This document shows, piece by piece, positions 32,946 to 42,173 of a stretch of 64,000 nucleotides of DNA. The first letter of the stretch is position 1; the number at the start of each line of letters is the position of its first letter. The notes under the pieces were generated by a model. The model did not search any database. It worked only from the letters and a program-made list of their open reading frames with translations, and was not told the DNA's origin. The translations under genes and the position numbers were made by a program. The stretch comes from Mannheimia granulomatis (GTDB lineage: Bacteria > Pseudomonadota > Gammaproteobacteria > Enterobacterales > Pasteurellaceae): the NCBI RefSeq assembly GCF_013377255.1, contig NZ_CP016614.1:1124501-1188500 (forward strand). The letters are read 5' to 3'.

Positions 32946-34895
32946 TTGAACGATATGGTTAAAAATATTTTGCTTTGGGTCGTGGTTGCTATTGTAATGA
33001 TGACTGCTTATGAAGGCTTTAATTCTAATTTTAGCGGCAGCTCAAATACAGTGCCATATTCCACGTTTCTAAGTGATATAAAAGAAAATCGCTTAAAAGG
33101 CGTTGATTTTAAGCGGAATGAAGATGTAATTATCGTAACTAAAAATGACGGTGCCAGCTATCAAACAGTGATGCCAATGTATGATGAATACTTAATGGCA
33201 GATTTAGCCAAAACCAATGCGGTAATTACGGGCCAGCCGGCTGAACGTCGTGGCTTGCTTTCGCAGATTTTGATTTCTTGGTTCCCAATGTTATTACTCA
33301 TCGGTTTCTATATTTTTTATATGAAACAGATGCAAGGCGGTGGGCGAGGAGCAATGGGCTTTGGTAAAAGCAAAGCGAAAATGCTGACCGCTGAGGAAGT
33401 AAAAACACGTTTTACTGATGTTGCCGGCTGTGATGAAGCCAAGGAAGAAGTAGGTGAAGTAGTTGAGTTTTTACGTGATCCATCAAAATTCCAAAAATTA
33501 GGTGGGCGCATTCCCAAAGGTATCTTGATGGTAGGCCCTCCGGGTACAGGTAAAACTCTATTAGCGAAAGCGATTGCTGGTGAGGCAAAAGTACCATTCT
33601 TTACCATGGCAGGTTCTGATTTCGTTGAAATGTTTGTAGGAGTGGGGGCTTCGCGTGTTCGTGATTTATTTGAACAAGCTAAGAAAAATGCACCTTGTAT
33701 TATTTTTATTGATGAGATCGATGCGGTAGGTCGCAAACGTGGTGGTGCGGGCTTTAGTGGTGGTCATGATGAGCGTGAGCAAACCTTAAACCAAATGTTG
33801 GTTGAAATGGATGGTTTTGAAGGCTCAGAAGGTGTAATTATTATTGCTGCGACTAACCGTGCTGATGTGCTTGATGATGCACTAACCCGTCCGGGGCGGT
33901 TTGACCGTCAAGTTACTGTCGATTTACCAAATGTTAAAGGCCGTGAGCAAATTTTAAAAGTTCACTTGAAAAAAGTGCCGCTTGCAGACGGGGTTGATCC
34001 GATGCAAATCGCACGTGGTACACCAGGCTACTCCGGTGCACAATTAGCAAACCTTGTTAATGAAGCAGCATTATTTGCAGCACGTAAAAATAAGCGTGTT
34101 GTAACGATGGAAGATTTTGAAGAAGCCCGCGATAAAATTAACATGGGGCCTGAACGTCGTTCAAATACAATGACAGAAAAAGAGATCATCAATACTGCTT
34201 ACCATGAGGCCGGACATGTGATTGTAGGTTATTTAATGCCTGAACATGACCCATTAAATAAAGTCACAATTGTACCGCGTGGACAAGCTTTAGGCTTTGC
34301 TCAATTTTTGCCGGAAGGTGATCGTGTAAGCGAAACTTTCACCAAATTAGAAAGCCAGCTTTCAACGCTGTTTGCCGGACGAATTGCAGAGGGATTAATT
34401 TTTGGTGAAGATAAAATTACTACAGGAGCTTCATCAGATATTCATAGAGCAACTCAAATTGCTCGTGCAATGGTCACACAATGGGGGTTCGCAAAAGAAT
34501 TAGGGCCTATCTTCTATCAAAATGAAGATGGTATGGGGGCGATTAAAGGAGTATCTGAAGAATCGCAGAAGTTGATTGATATAGAAATGCGTAAAATCAT
34601 CGACCGTAACTATCAAAGAGCGAAACAAACGCTTGAAGATAACATGGATATTTTACATGCAATGAAAGATGCATTGCTAAAATATGAAACGCTTGATAGT
34701 AAACAGATCGACGATTTAATGGCTCGTCGTCCGGTGGGAGAACCATCAGGTTGGAGTGACACTCCGACCAAAGATGATAATGCAACACCGCCAAGTGGTG
34801 AGCAAGCCGCGGATATCACTTCTACTTTAGAAGATAATCCGAATAAGGATAATAATGTTGGTGATTCTTTAGCAGATACTAAAGCTGAACATTAA
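32946..34895 (+). CDS. ftsH: ATP-dependent zinc metalloprotease FtsH
   Basis: Membrane-anchored AAA protease that degrades unassembled membrane proteins and regulatory proteins including LpxC. The 649-residue protein has TM1 (ILLWVVVAIVMMTAY), a periplasmic domain (residues 30-105), TM2 (MLLLIGFYIFYM), Walker A GPPGTGKTLL (near 200), Walker B IIFIDEIDA, the SRH region DALTRPGRFDRQ, the zinc site HEAGH (near 420) and a Ser/Asp-rich tail. The start is taken as TTG at 32946, since AGGGGA lies 7 bases before it; the next ATG (32955) would be 16 bases away from that site. Its adaptor-like partners lapB and yejM are also in this window. Confidence 0.96.
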   Translation: MNDMVKNILLWVVVAIVMMTAYEGFNSNFSGSSNTVPYSTFLSDIKENRLKGVDFKRNEDVIIVTKNDGASYQTVMPMYDEYLMADLAKTNAVITGQPAERRGLLSQILISWFPMLLLIGFYIFYMKQMQGGGRGAMGFGKSKAKMLTAEEVKTRFTDVAGCDEAKEEVGEVVEFLRDPSKFQKLGGRIPKGILMVGPPGTGKTLLAKAIAGEAKVPFFTMAGSDFVEMFVGVGASRVRDLFEQAKKNAPCIIFIDEIDAVGRKRGGAGFSGGHDEREQTLNQMLVEMDGFEGSEGVIIIAATNRADVLDDALTRPGRFDRQVTVDLPNVKGREQILKVHLKKVPLADGVDPMQIARGTPGYSGAQLANLVNEAALFAARKNKRVVTMEDFEEARDKINMGPERRSNTMTEKEIINTAYHEAGHVIVGYLMPEHDPLNKVTIVPRGQALGFAQFLPEGDRVSETFTKLESQLSTLFAGRIAEGLIFGEDKITTGASSDIHRATQIARAMVTQWGFAKELGPIFYQNEDGMGAIKGVSEESQKLIDIEMRKIIDRNYQRAKQTLEDNMDILHAMKDALLKYETLDSKQIDDLMARRPVGEPSGWSDTPTKDDNATPPSGEQAADITSTLEDNPNKDNNVGDSLADTKAEH

Positions 34896-34910
34896 TAATC
34901 TATAACTGAC

Positions 34911-34941
34911 AGCCGAGGGTATTTTACTCTCGGCTTTTTTT
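34911..34941 (+). terminator. Rho-independent terminator after ftsH
   Basis: AGCCGAGGGT (34911-34920), loop ATTTT, ACTCTCGGCT (34926-34935), then a T-run; a 10-bp stem with one G-U pair. Confidence 0.9.
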
Positions 34942-34952
34942 AGCTTAATGTT

Positions 34953-34961
34953 ACAAGCGGT
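34953..34961 (+). repeat. DNA uptake signal downstream of ftsH
   Basis: ACAAGCGGT followed by AGAATTTTCCTTATTTTTTGCAATTA, in the ftsH-hisC gap, without an inverted partner. Confidence 0.85.
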
Positions 34962-35114
34962 AGAATTTTCCTTATTTTTTGCAATTAGCGTTTGTAAGTT
35001 TGAATATAAATTTGTACTCTTTTCTTTCCGGCTGTAACGAATCTTTTACTAGCCAAATTCTTCATTCTCTAATACAATCAATCTCCTATTTATATAAGAA
35101 GAAACAGAGGTCTT

Positions 35115-36209
35115 ATGCAATTTATCAACATCGCAAATGAAGGTGTAAAGTCTCTAGCACCTTACCAAGCAGGAAAGCCCATTGAAGAGCTTGAGCGTGA
35201 ATTAGGTATTAGCAATATCATTAAGTTAGCATCAAATGAGAATCCGTTTGGTTTTCCGGAAAGTGCTAAGCAAGCGATTATTCAACAATTAAATGATTTA
35301 ACCCGTTATCCGGATTCCAACGGCTTTGAGCTGAAATCGACCATCGCTAAAAAATTTGGGCTAAATGCCAATCAAATTACGCTTGGCAATGGCTCAAATG
35401 ATTTATTAGAGCTTTTTGCTCATACCTTTGCCTCAGACAAAGATGAAATTATTTATTCACAATATGCCTTTATTGTGTATCCGTTGGTGACAAAAGCGAT
35501 TAATGCAGTGGCTCGTGAAATCCCGGCAAAAAACTGGGGACACGATTTAGATGGATTCTTAAACGCCATTAATGAGAAAACCAAGCTGATTTTTATTGCA
35601 AATCCAAATAACCCAACCGGTAACTTTTTAAGCCAAACGGAAATTGAGGCATTTTTAGCCAAAGTGCCAAGCCAGATTTTAGTGGTGTTAGATGAAGCCT
35701 ACACTGAATTTACTGCGGCTGAGGAGCGGATAGATTCATTTGGTTTATTGCAAAAATACCCGAATTTAATTGTCTCCCGCTCGCTGTCTAAAGCCTATGG
35801 TTTAGCCGGTTTACGTATTGGCTATGCAGTATCAAATGCTGAAATTGCAGACTTATTGAATCGTGTCCGTCAGCCGTTTAATTGCAACAGTTTAGCCTTA
35901 GCTTCAGCAATTGCAGTGATGAATGATGATGAATTTGTTAAAAAAGTAGCAGAAAATAACCGCTTGGAAATGGCGCGCTATGAGGCATTTTGTCTTGCGA
36001 ATGGCTTAGAATATATCCCATCAAAAGGTAATTTCATTACCATTGATTTTAAACGCCCTGCCGCTCCGATTTATGATGCTTTATTACGTGAAGGCGTGAT
36101 TGTGCGCCCAATTGCAGGCTACGGAATGCCAAATCATTTACGGGTGAGTATTGGATTGCCGGAAGAAAATGACAGATTTTTTACAGCCCTTTTGAAGGTT
36201 TTATCGTGA
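35115..36209 (+). CDS. hisC: Histidinol-phosphate aminotransferase
   Basis: PLP enzyme of histidine synthesis; several members of this subgroup (often called HisC2) can also act on aromatic amino acids. The 364-residue protein starts MQFINIANEGVKSLAPYQAGKPIEELERELG and shows SNENPFGFPESA, the nucleotide-binding turn LGNGSNDLLEL, FIANPNNPTGNF, LDEAYTEF and the PLP lysine motif SRSLSKAYGLAGLRIGY. Paired with aroA (90 bases downstream), it suggests work in aromatic metabolism as well; that part is inference. The rest of the his operon is not in the window. It starts after AGAGGTCTT. Confidence 0.9.
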   Translation: MQFINIANEGVKSLAPYQAGKPIEELERELGISNIIKLASNENPFGFPESAKQAIIQQLNDLTRYPDSNGFELKSTIAKKFGLNANQITLGNGSNDLLELFAHTFASDKDEIIYSQYAFIVYPLVTKAINAVAREIPAKNWGHDLDGFLNAINEKTKLIFIANPNNPTGNFLSQTEIEAFLAKVPSQILVVLDEAYTEFTAAEERIDSFGLLQKYPNLIVSRSLSKAYGLAGLRIGYAVSNAEIADLLNRVRQPFNCNSLALASAIAVMNDDEFVKKVAENNRLEMARYEAFCLANGLEYIPSKGNFITIDFKRPAAPIYDALLREGVIVRPIAGYGMPNHLRVSIGLPEENDRFFTALLKVLS

Positions 36210-36299
36210 TATACAGATCTCAGTAGAGATTTTTGCCTAAACCCTATTCACAAGCAGTTTATTTTTATTAAAAATTTACAAATTCAAGTTAAAAAACAA

Positions 36300-37598
36300 A
36301 TGGAAAAATTAACCTTAAATCCGATTTCCCGAGTGGAAGGAGAAATTAACTTACCTGGCTCAAAAAGCCTTTCTAATCGTGCCTTATTATTGGCAGCATT
36401 AGCCAAAGGCACAACTCGAGTAACAAACTTATTAGACAGCGACGATATTCGCCATATGTTAAATGCGTTAAAAGCATTAGGCGTGAATTATGAATTGTCG
36501 GAAGTGAAAACAGTCTGTGTTGTTGAGGGAATTGGCGGAGCATTTCAAATGCAAAATGGTTTATCACTTTTTTTAGGTAATGCAGGAACAGCGATGCGTC
36601 CGCTGGCTGCTGCCTTATGCTTAAAAGGTGAGGCGAATGCTCAGGTCATCCTAACTGGTGAGCCACGCATGAAAGAACGCCCTATCAAGCATTTAGTCGA
36701 TGCCTTACGCCAAGTAGGGGCAGATGTACAATATTTAGAAAATGAAGGCTACCCACCACTTGCTATTACTAATAGTGGCTTAAAAGGTGGAAAAGTACAA
36801 ATTGATGGTTCGATTTCTAGTCAGTTTTTAACGGCGTTATTAATGGCAGCACCTCTCGCTGATGGTGATATGGAAATTGAAATTATGGGTGATCTGGTAT
36901 CAAAACCCTATATTGATATTACTCTTGCGATGATGAAGGATTTTGGTGTTTTGGTTGAAAATCGAAATTATCAGACTTTCTTGGTCAAAGGTAATCAAAG
37001 CTATATTTCTCCACAAACCTATTTAGTGGAAGGGGATGCTTCCTCGGCGTCTTATTTCTTAGCAGCAGGGGCGATCAAAGGTAAGGTAAAAGTAACAGGT
37101 ATTGGTAAAAATTCTATTCAAGGTGACCGCTTGTTTGCCGATGTATTAGAAAAAATGGGCGCAAAAATTACTTGGGGAGAGGATTTTATCCAAGCAGAGC
37201 AAACTCAGCTAAAGGGGATTGATATGGATATGAACCATATTCCTGATGCCGCAATGACGATTGCAACTACCGCACTGTTTGCTGAAGGAGAAACGATTAT
37301 TCGCAATATTTATAACTGGCGAGTGAAAGAAACGGATCGTTTGGTTGCTATGGCAACTGAGTTACGCAAAATAGGTGCAATCGTTGAAGAGGGAGAGGAT
37401 TTTATCCGTATTCAGCCACTTGCTTTAGAGAATTTTCAACACGCAGAAATTGAGACCTATAATGATCACCGTGTAGCGATGTGTTTCTCATTAGTGGCAC
37501 TATCTGACACTGCTGTCACCATACTAGATCCAAAATGCACGGCAAAAACCTTCCCGACTTATTTTACCGAATTAGCGCGTTTATCTGTAAGAGAATAA
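36300..37598 (+). CDS. aroA: 3-phosphoshikimate 1-carboxyvinyltransferase (EPSP synthase)
   Basis: Sixth step of the shikimate pathway: joins PEP to shikimate 3-phosphate. The 432-residue protein begins MEKLTLNPISRVEGEINLPGSKSLSNRALLLAALA (phosphate-binding Lys and Ser), then LGNAGTAMRPLAAAL (class I enzyme), GEPRMKERPI, SISSQFLTALLMAAP and NDHRVAMCFSL. Length is near 427 in E. coli. No clear Shine-Dalgarno precedes the ATG. It is probably cotranscribed with hisC and is closed by a strong symmetrical terminator. The uptake signal at 37125-37134 encodes DRLFA. Confidence 0.97.
   Translation: MEKLTLNPISRVEGEINLPGSKSLSNRALLLAALAKGTTRVTNLLDSDDIRHMLNALKALGVNYELSEVKTVCVVEGIGGAFQMQNGLSLFLGNAGTAMRPLAAALCLKGEANAQVILTGEPRMKERPIKHLVDALRQVGADVQYLENEGYPPLAITNSGLKGGKVQIDGSISSQFLTALLMAAPLADGDMEIEIMGDLVSKPYIDITLAMMKDFGVLVENRNYQTFLVKGNQSYISPQTYLVEGDASSASYFLAAGAIKGKVKVTGIGKNSIQGDRLFADVLEKMGAKITWGEDFIQAEQTQLKGIDMDMNHIPDAAMTIATTALFAEGETIIRNIYNWRVKETDRLVAMATELRKIGAIVEEGEDFIRIQPLALENFQHAEIETYNDHRVAMCFSLVALSDTAVTILDPKCTAKTFPTYFTELARLSVRE
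37125..37134 (-). repeat. DNA uptake signal inside aroA
   Basis: Exact 10-base form GACCGCTTGT in codons for GDRLFAD, a conserved part of the enzyme. Confidence 0.85.
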
Positions 37599-37608
37599 AA
37601 TACAAAGA

Positions 37609-37638
37609 AAAAGGATTCAGTTTAAACTGAATCCTTTT
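37609..37638. terminator. Bidirectional terminator between aroA and the SH3 protein gene
   Basis: A perfect 30-base palindrome: AAAAGGATTCAGTTT (37609-37623) and its complement (37624-37638), with A and T ends on the two sides. Confidence 0.9.
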
Positions 37639-37647
37639 ATTTATATC

Positions 37648-38259
37648 TTATGCCCAACCATTATTACTACGTCTGCGGCGAGGAATGAGTAATGGGATGA
37701 TTAATCCTAATAGTAATCCTGCGCCAAGTACTGCTCCGCCGTAAATAAACCATTGAATGACGATTTCACGCTTTTCAGAGTCATGCATTGTTTCTAAATC
37801 ACGATTTTTGTTTTTTAGAATCTCTAATTCACGTTTTAATTGTGCATTTTCAGCCACAAGATCACTACTTTTTTGCACAGAATCTTGTGTCCTGCGTTGC
37901 ATTTCAGCGGTACGCTGTTGCCATTCTGTATCGATTTTACTTAGGCGATTAGTTAAATCTTGGACTTGCTGTTTTAACTGAGGAATCAGATCTTTAGGAC
38001 TTGCGGTATCGCTCAAGTCAGAATTAAGAACCCAACCCTCGCGATTACGTGAATCTCTAATCAGACTATAACGTTCTTTGCGATCTAACACAGTCACTTT
38101 TTCACCTGCTTGAATCGCTCCTGAAATACGGAATTGATCACCAGCACCTTTACGCATAAATGTACTCAGATTTTCGGTAATATAGGTATCTGCCGCAAAA
38201 GAAGGGCTAGACAAGCCGAGTAAAAAACAAGAAAGAATAGCTGATGATAATTTCTTCAT
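37648..38259 (-). CDS. ygiM: YgiM-type SH3-domain, coiled-coil membrane protein
   Basis: The 203-residue product has a signal peptide (MKKLSSAILSCFLLGLSSPSFA), a bacterial SH3 domain (TYITENLSTFMRKGAGDQFRISGAIQAGEKVTVLDRKERYSLIRDSRNREGWVLNSDLS, residues 25-83), a coiled coil (about residues 92-165) and one C-terminal membrane segment (FIYGGAVLGAGLLLGLIIPLLI) with a basic RRRRS tail in the cytosol. This is the YgiM layout of E. coli (206 residues), a periplasmic protein anchored by its C-terminus; its job is not settled. It lies 66 bases downstream of the Pit gene on the minus strand, the same neighbourhood as in H. influenzae. Confidence 0.85.
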   Translation of the reverse strand: MKKLSSAILSCFLLGLSSPSFAADTYITENLSTFMRKGAGDQFRISGAIQAGEKVTVLDRKERYSLIRDSRNREGWVLNSDLSDTASPKDLIPQLKQQVQDLTNRLSKIDTEWQQRTAEMQRRTQDSVQKSSDLVAENAQLKRELEILKNKNRDLETMHDSEKREIVIQWFIYGGAVLGAGLLLGLIIPLLIPRRRRSNNGWA

Positions 38260-38325
38260 TATAGATTTCCTTTTTCCTTTAATACTAGGAAAGAATTACA
38301 GTTTTCTGCATTCTTTCGGTTTAGT

Positions 38326-39594
38326 TTACTTGAAGATGGTGTTTAAAATATAGTAGACCACAATAGACAGCATTGCTCCAACGGGTAGGGTAATAACCCA
38401 AGAGATGACAATATTTCGGATTACACCTAAATTCAATGCTGCAATACCACGTGCAAATCCAACACCTAAGACTGCACCTACTAATGTTTGTGTTGTTGAG
38501 ATAGGTAGACCGGTACCTGATGCAATCACAACCGTTACCGCACACGCAAATTGTGCTGCAAAACCACGGCTAGGGGTCAGTTCGGTAATACCTGTTCCTA
38601 CCGTTGCCATTACATTTTTACCCATAACAGCCAAACCAATAACCATGCCTAACGCACCAAGAGGTAAAATCCAAGCTGCTAGAGTAGTTTTTCCTTCAAT
38701 GACACCGCCACTACGAATAATTGCTTCAACAGCAGCTAAAGGGCCGATTGCATTTGCTACATCGTTTGATCCGTGTGCAAATGCCATAGCACAAGCGGTA
38801 AGTAACATCAAAATACTGAAGATTTTTTCAACACCGGCAAAGCCTTTACCTTCTGCGCGAGCCTTCATCGCAAAACGTTTACTGCGGAAATAAAAATAAC
38901 CAATAAGTACGGCAATTAAAGCAAACCCTAAAGAAACAGCTAAAGTTTCAGTAGTATTTAAATGTAACCCAACGTGTTTCAAGCCTTTCGATACTGTGAC
39001 AATAACAAGAATAAAAATAGTGATCCCCATATACATAGGACCGTATTTTTTGGCTTGCTTGAATGGATTGGAACGGTTGAAAATCAGTTTTTGTGAATTA
39101 ATAAAAATTAAATAGGCAACCACACCGGCAAGAACCGGGGTGAGAAACCAACTACCAACGATTCCACCTAGTTCATCCCATTGAATAGAACTTGAACCAA
39201 CTGTAATTAAAGCAAAACCAATAACAGCACCAATAATAGTATGAGTTGCAGAAACAGGCCAGCCCATTTTTGTTGCCACTATTAACCAAAGACCAGCAGC
39301 ACAAAGGGAAGACATCATACCGAGCACTAAAACATCTGGTTTATCGGCAAATTGTGCAGGATTAATAATACCACTTTTAATCGTATCGGCTACTTCACCG
39401 CCGGCAAGATAAGCACCGGCAAATTCAAAAACCATAGCGATTAAAATAGCTTGTTTAATGGTAATTGTTCCGGAACCGACAGAAGTCCCCATTGCGTTGG
39501 ATACATCGTTTGCCCCGATCCCAAATGCCATCATAAAACCTAAAACAGCGGTAATAATAACAAGTAATGAACCATACTGATTAATTAGTTCCAT
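38326..39594 (-). CDS. pit: Inorganic phosphate transporter, Pit family
   Basis: Low-affinity, cation-coupled phosphate carrier of the inner membrane. The 422-residue protein has about ten membrane segments and the two signature repeats FGIGANDVSNAMGTSVGSG (N-terminal half) and FAHGSNDVANAIGPLAA (C-terminal half), separated by a cytosolic loop rich in Lys (YFRSKRFAMKARAEGKGF). It is shorter than E. coli PitA (499), as in other Pasteurellaceae. The DUF47 gene lies 9 bases upstream on the same strand and is cotranscribed. The uptake signal at 38791-38799 is in codons for LTACAMAF. Confidence 0.93.
   Translation of the reverse strand: MELINQYGSLLVIITAVLGFMMAFGIGANDVSNAMGTSVGSGTITIKQAILIAMVFEFAGAYLAGGEVADTIKSGIINPAQFADKPDVLVLGMMSSLCAAGLWLIVATKMGWPVSATHTIIGAVIGFALITVGSSSIQWDELGGIVGSWFLTPVLAGVVAYLIFINSQKLIFNRSNPFKQAKKYGPMYMGITIFILVIVTVSKGLKHVGLHLNTTETLAVSLGFALIAVLIGYFYFRSKRFAMKARAEGKGFAGVEKIFSILMLLTACAMAFAHGSNDVANAIGPLAAVEAIIRSGGVIEGKTTLAAWILPLGALGMVIGLAVMGKNVMATVGTGITELTPSRGFAAQFACAVTVVIASGTGLPISTTQTLVGAVLGVGFARGIAALNLGVIRNIVISWVITLPVGAMLSIVVYYILNTIFK
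38791..38799 (+). repeat. DNA uptake signal inside pit
   Basis: ACAAGCGGT on the plus strand, in the antisense of the pit codons for the L-T-A-C turn. Confidence 0.85.
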
Positions 39595-39603
39595 TCTTTT
39601 CTC

Positions 39604-40284
39604 CTATGATTTCGCCAGCATAAGTTCAATTCGCGAACCAATACGTTGTGCTTGATCAGCTAATATACTAATACGTTCGATACATTTATATAAGAACATC
39701 ACATCAATCGGATTCAGTGTTTTTTCTAATTCTAAAAGAGTGTGACGTAAGGTAATTTGGTATTGGTCGGTATCGTCTTCGATTTGATCAAGCTCATGAA
39801 TCATAGTATTGACGAAATCAAGCTCTCTGCCTCTAAAACCGGTTTCTAGTAATTGATCCATTTCGTCTAATACTTTACGTACTTGGCGACTTGCATCAAT
39901 GCTACGAGAAAGGAATTTTTTGAAAAGTGGTTGCATTTCTGTCGGAATGAGTAATTTACGACCGATAATGCGTCCGGAAATATCTCTAGAATAGTTTGCT
40001 AATTTATCTAGCTGGGTGACAAGTTCTAATAAATCGCCTCTTTCAACGGGCATAAATAAACCACGAGGAAGTTTTAGACGAATTTCGCGTTTTAGGGAAT
40101 CTGCACGGCGTTCTAAATCAACAATTTTACCGCGCACTTCAGCTGCTTTTTCCCAATCATGTTCAAAAGTAGCTTCAAAAAAAGGTTCTAGTAATTCGCT
40201 ACATTCCGTTACTTTACTTGAATGCTTTTGTAGCGGTTTAAGTGGGGACTGGGCGAATAAACCTAAAATGTTATTCAATGCCAT
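39604..40284 (-). CDS. DUF47 (PhoU-like) partner of the Pit transporter
   Basis: A 226-residue all-helical cytosolic protein of the TIGR00153/DUF47 family, distantly related to PhoU and usually encoded next to Pit genes; it is thought to modulate phosphate uptake. Start at 40284 (MALNNILGLFAQSPLKPLQKH), which has GGAGATATTCT before it; the ORF extends 16 codons upstream without a ribosome-binding site. Visible: long amphipathic helices with EPFFEATFEHDWEKAAEVRGKIVDLERRADSLKREIRLKLPRGLFMPVERGDLLELV. It is the first gene of the DUF47-pit-ygiM set. Confidence 0.88.
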   Translation of the reverse strand: MALNNILGLFAQSPLKPLQKHSSKVTECSELLEPFFEATFEHDWEKAAEVRGKIVDLERRADSLKREIRLKLPRGLFMPVERGDLLELVTQLDKLANYSRDISGRIIGRKLLIPTEMQPLFKKFLSRSIDASRQVRKVLDEMDQLLETGFRGRELDFVNTMIHELDQIEDDTDQYQITLRHTLLELEKTLNPIDVMFLYKCIERISILADQAQRIGSRIELMLAKS

Positions 40285-40394
40285 AGAATATCTCCAATAT
40301 GTTATAAAGTTTACGATGATTTTGTCTTGCAAAATCTTGCGTATTCTACTTTATGTCTAGAAAAAGATCACGAAATTAGCGATGTTTTTTAGCT

Positions 40395-40451
40395 TAAGCG
40401 GTCAGATTTCCTAAGAAATTTGCAAAAAATTAGGCCAATTTAACCGCTTGT
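40395..40451. repeat. Inverted uptake-signal pair downstream of the siderophore ABC genes
   Basis: TAAGCGGTC (40395-40403) and ACCGCTTGT (40443-40451) pair over 7 bp. The loop contains AAATTTGCAAAAAATT. It lies between the ATPase gene end and the DUF47 promoter region and could terminate the iron operon. Confidence 0.55.
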
Positions 40452-40458
40452 AACAAGG

Positions 40459-41217
40459 CTAGATATGATGAATGACTAACGGTTTACTTTGGTATTCTAA
40501 TACCTCCGCATCAAGATTAAATACTGTTTTTAGATTTTCGGTTGTGATAATCTCTTTAGGTGTACCAACCATCTCAATTGTACCGTCTTTCATTGCGATA
40601 ATAGTATCAGCATAGGCCGCTGCGATATTAATATCATGAACCACCATAATAGTGGTTAATGCCAGCTCATCGGTTAATTTACGCAGAAGTTTCATTAATT
40701 CACGGGCGTGAAACATATCCAAATTATTGAGTGGTTCATCTAGGAGAACGTGGCCGGTTTGTTGGCAGAATGTCATTGCAATTAAAGCCCGCTGGCGTTG
40801 TCCCCCTGATAATTCACTTAGAAAACGATCTGAAAAAGGCACCAAATCAAAACGTTGTAACGCTTCTTCAACAATTTTATCATCTTGTGGGGTAATTCTG
40901 CCTTGATGATGTGGGTAACGTCCAAACATCAATAAGTCTTTTACCGTAATGCGACTGTGTATCACATTATCTTGCGTAAGAATTGCTAATTGTTGTGCAA
41001 TAATGCGAGAGGGTGTTTTTGTAATATTAAGCTCATTTAGATAAATTTCACCTACTTGAATTGTTTGCAAGCGTGCAATTAAGGAAAGCAAGGTTGATTT
41101 ACCTGCGCCATTTGCCCCGATTAAAGCGGTAATACCTCCACTTGGAATGGTTAAATTGATGTTATTTAAAATCTTTGTATTGCCGATTTTATAGTGAAGA
41201 TTTTTTATCGTTATCAT
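40459..41217 (-). CDS. Iron-siderophore ABC transporter ATPase
   Basis: Cytosolic ATPase of a FecCDE/FatBCDE-like importer. The 252-residue protein shows Walker A GANGAGKSTLL, Q-loop LTQDN, signature LSGGQRQRALIAM, Walker B HVLLDEPLNNLD and switch His VVHDINIA. It is closest in style to the VctC/FatE/YclP/CeuD group that serves catecholate-type siderophores. It is the last gene of four on the minus strand, 8 bases after the second permease. The order (binding protein, permease, permease, ATPase) is that of the group. It ends before an uptake-signal hairpin. Confidence 0.88.
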   Translation of the reverse strand: MITIKNLHYKIGNTKILNNINLTIPSGGITALIGANGAGKSTLLSLIARLQTIQVGEIYLNELNITKTPSRIIAQQLAILTQDNVIHSRITVKDLLMFGRYPHHQGRITPQDDKIVEEALQRFDLVPFSDRFLSELSGGQRQRALIAMTFCQQTGHVLLDEPLNNLDMFHARELMKLLRKLTDELALTTIMVVHDINIAAAYADTIIAMKDGTIEMVGTPKEIITTENLKTVFNLDAEVLEYQSKPLVIHHI

Positions 41218-41225
41218 TTTTTTCC

Positions 41226-42173
41226 TTATTTTATTTTATTTTTCTGTTTTAATATCAAATAGATAAATACAATTCCACCGATAAATTCAATCACTACACT
41301 CAAAACGCCCTGCATTTTCAGTACTTGTTCAAAAATAGCTTGTCCTAAGATTAGAGTAATTGCAGAAATTAAAAAGGTTATTGGAATTCGTACACTATGG
41401 CAAACTGTCGGACTAATAGCATTTACAATTGCACAAACTAAAAGCCCTAAAAAAAGAATTGGTCCAACTAATGCAGTTGAAATAGAGACTAATAATGCAC
41501 AGCAGATCAATAATTGACGGGAAAATTGATTGTATGCCAGCCCAAGTCCAATAGCTTTATCTTGCCCAAGTAATAGGATATCGAGTTTATGTCGTTGCAG
41601 CCAAACCCACACAGCAGAGAAAATCGCAATAATTAAACCGATCCAAAGTAGGATAGGCGTGGTAAGATTAAATGAAGCAAAAGATGAACCTTGAGCAACC
41701 GCAAATTCCGTCGGGTCAATCATACGTTGCAATAAATTGTTTAAGCTTCTAAACAATATGCCAAAAATCACACCAACTAAAATCATTTGTGTTAAATCTG
41801 ATTTATTTCGAGAGAGTGAGTGGAATAACAATATAGAGGCACTTAGCATTAATACTGTTTCAAAGAAAAATTTATTACTTGGATCAAGTTGAGTAAATCC
41901 TAAACCGCCGAAAAAAAATACAAGAGAAGTTTGTAATAGCAAATAGAGTGCATCAAATCCCAAAATACTCGGTGTTAAAATTGGATTGTGAGTGAGGGTC
42001 TGGAATAAGAGCGTTGAAATACCAATAGTATATGCAACAGTACATAATAAAATTAATTTTTTACCACGTAATTGTAATATAAAGCTCCAGTTACCTTTAG
42101 CATTGTATGTCATATAAAATAAAATACTTGCCAGTAAGATAATAACCAAGATAATAAAACGCGATCTAACCAC
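41226..42173 (-). CDS. Iron-siderophore ABC transporter permease 2
   Basis: Inner-membrane FecCD-family permease of 315 residues with about nine membrane segments. Visible: TIGISTLLFQTLTHNPILTPSILGFDALYLLLQTSLVF, the family's early conserved stretch, and the coupling-helix region GPILFLGLLVCAIVNAI near residue 235. It overlaps the first permease by 8 bases (start codon inside the preceding gene), so the two subunits are coupled in translation. It resembles FatC/VctG/YclO. Specificity cannot be told from the permease alone. Confidence 0.87.
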   Translation of the reverse strand: MVRSRFIILVIILLASILFYMTYNAKGNWSFILQLRGKKLILLCTVAYTIGISTLLFQTLTHNPILTPSILGFDALYLLLQTSLVFFFGGLGFTQLDPSNKFFFETVLMLSASILLFHSLSRNKSDLTQMILVGVIFGILFRSLNNLLQRMIDPTEFAVAQGSSFASFNLTTPILLWIGLIIAIFSAVWVWLQRHKLDILLLGQDKAIGLGLAYNQFSRQLLICCALLVSISTALVGPILFLGLLVCAIVNAISPTVCHSVRIPITFLISAITLILGQAIFEQVLKMQGVLSVVIEFIGGIVFIYLILKQKNKIK

